From: SXOA01 sp046593355
Lineage (GTDB): Bacteria; Planctomycetota; Planctomycetia; Pirellulales; Pirellulaceae
Assembly (NCBI GenBank): GCA_046593355.1
Contig: JBKJNY010000070.1
Location: 1-21,160 of the forward strand
DNA length: 21,160 bases
Direction of reading: 5' to 3'
Program-made: the position numbers and the translations under genes
Shown: one piece after another, positions 20,199 through 21,160 of the stretch
How positions within the stretch are numbered: position 1 is the stretch's first letter
Layout of the letters: every line of letters starts with the position of its first letter
Notes under the pieces: generated by a model
The model's database searches: none
What the model was told of the DNA's origin: nothing
The model's input: the letters and a program-made list of their open reading frames with translations, nothing else

Positions 20199-21160
20199 AT
20201 GGTTAAGCCGCTGGTTGCGATTACGCTAGGGGACCCGGCCGGAGTGGGGCCGGAGACAATTGCGGGGGCGTGGCAGTCCCCTGCCCTGCACGACGTCTGC
20301 CGGCCCCTTGCGGTGGGGCATCCGGAGTTTCTGCGGCGGGCGGTGAAGTTGCTGGGGCTGAACATCCGCGTGCAGGAAATCAGGTCGGCGGAGGAGGCGG
20401 CCCCCTCCCCTGCCCTGCTGCCGTGTCTGATGTCTGGAACCGACAAGCAACTGTCCGCGCCCGTGGCGCAAGTTTCAGCGATTGGTGGACAGGCCGCTTA
20501 CGACGCACTGATTCTGGCCGCGGACCTGGCAGTGGCGGGGCACGTCGATGCGATTACCACTGCCCCGCTCAACAAGGCGGCACTATCGGCGGCGGGACAC
20601 CATTTTCCTGGACACACCGAGCTGCTCGCGGAGCGGTGCGGAATTCCTTGGGACGAAGTGGCAATGATGCTCTATCTGGCTCCCGGCGGCGCAATTCGGG
20701 GACGCGCCGGGCTCGGAGTGGCGCACGTCACGCTGCACATGGCGCTGAGAGACGTGTTTGAGCATCTCACGCCAGAACGCATTCTGGCCAGCGCACGCCT
20801 GGCGGATGCAGTGACGCGAGCCTTCCTCTCTCCGGTAGAACTCAAAATCGCACAGCCGCGGATTGGCGTTGCGGCACTTAATCCTCACGCGGGCGAGCAA
20901 GGTCTATTCGGCGATGAAGAACTGAAAATCATTGGTCCCGCGGTTCAGGCGGGCAAGCTGGAAGGGCTCAACCTCGAAGGTCCTCTCCCCTGCGACACGC
21001 TGATGGTGCGGGCCGCGGCCGGCGACTTCGACGCCGTCGTTGCCATGTATCACGACCAGGGTCACATCGCCCTCAAGCTCCTGGGGATGCATCGGGCAGT
21101 CAACATCACCCTCGGCCTCCCCATCATTCGCACCAGCGTCGCCCACGGCACTGCCTTTGA
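20199..21160 (+). CDS. pdxA: 4-hydroxythreonine-4-phosphate dehydrogenase (partial, C-terminus outside window)
   Basis: I translated 320 codons from ATG 20199 to the right edge; most of the protein is included, since PdxA is usually about 330 residues. The enzyme oxidises 4-phosphohydroxy-L-threonine with NAD in pyridoxal-phosphate synthesis (DXP-dependent route). Family signatures in order: VAITLGDPAGVGPE near the N-terminus, ITTAPLNKAA, HHFPGHTELLAE, AALNPHAGEQG, VAMYHDQGHIALK and NITLGLPIIRTSVAHGTAF at the edge. Metal-binding His residues are in PGHTE, in HDQGH and probably in SVAHG. Two copies of the G-rich word (20276-20290 and 20403-20420, reverse orientation) are in the early coding sequence without a frame change. 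Confidence 0.96.
   Translation, partial: MVKPLVAITLGDPAGVGPETIAGAWQSPALHDVCRPLAVGHPEFLRRAVKLLGLNIRVQEIRSAEEAAPSPALLPCLMSGTDKQLSAPVAQVSAIGGQAAYDALILAADLAVAGHVDAITTAPLNKAALSAAGHHFPGHTELLAERCGIPWDEVAMMLYLAPGGAIRGRAGLGVAHVTLHMALRDVFEHLTPERILASARLADAVTRAFLSPVELKIAQPRIGVAALNPHAGEQGLFGDEELKIIGPAVQAGKLEGLNLEGPLPCDTLMVRAAAGDFDAVVAMYHDQGHIALKLLGMHRAVNITLGLPIIRTSVAHGTAF

Noticed and set aside
1..21160. tRNA, rRNA, CRISPR array or transposase gene
   Set aside because: No cloverleaf with a TTCGAATCC-type arm, no regularly spaced identical repeats with unique spacers, and no transposase motifs were seen. Small RNAs other than the 2451-2760 candidate cannot be excluded.

Overview
The window is bacterial, GC-rich and gene-dense, and looks like a planctomycete (Planctomycetota, probably Pirellulales or a relative; the order is a guess). 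The evidence is the set of families: a uroporphyrinogen methyltransferase fused to HemD, a planctomycete-type secreted di-haem cytochrome, a serine/threonine kinase reading DFA instead of DFG, a planctomycete-type TPR protein, and an ECF sigma factor paired with a large single-span membrane protein. No rRNA, tRNA, CRISPR array, prophage or transposase gene was seen.

Layout. 1-863 (-): cobA-hemD, cut by the window edge. 984-2282 (+): TPR protein. 2283-3081: about 800 bp without a gene, with a good sigma70-like promoter, several hairpins and a cluster of TGA(A/T)TCA words. 3082-4622 (+): rpsT and a di-haem cytochrome. 4693-5406 (-): small secreted or anchored protein. 5666-6878 (+): THUMP-like-domain methyltransferase gene broken by a 31-bp palindromic insertion. 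6936-8879 (-): two paralogous small lipoproteins and a secreted protein with a charged tail. 9106-12992 (+): glycosyltransferase, kinase, accA and a triple helix-turn-helix protein. 13149-15391 (-): ECF sigma factor and its membrane partner. 15643-16356 (+): SIMPL protein. 16374-16999 (-): VapBC-type toxin-antitoxin pair. 17197-17937 (-): CvpA-like protein. 18138-18893 (+): YdjM-like membrane protein. 18941-20109 (-): a four-span membrane protein and dtd. 20199-21160 (+): pdxA, cut by the edge.

Most genes are housekeeping or conserved planctomycete genes. The striking feature is the number of short palindromic repeats between and inside them. One superfamily has the form GTAG/GTAC head, stem, TCC-type loop, stem. 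It occurs as head-out doublets in three of the convergent (3'-3') gene junctions, supplies the last residues of Dtd, and as a single copy breaks the methyltransferase gene: removing exactly 31 bp restores one 393-codon reading frame. Other families (GGGGTCGGGA inverted repeats, ACACGG words, GAGTGGT heptamers, GATTTGA heptamers, a G-rich GGGCAGGGGAGG word) sit in most other gaps and sometimes supply start or stop codons. The window reads as a record of a very active population of REP-like elements, whose mobilising enzyme, if there is one, must lie elsewhere.
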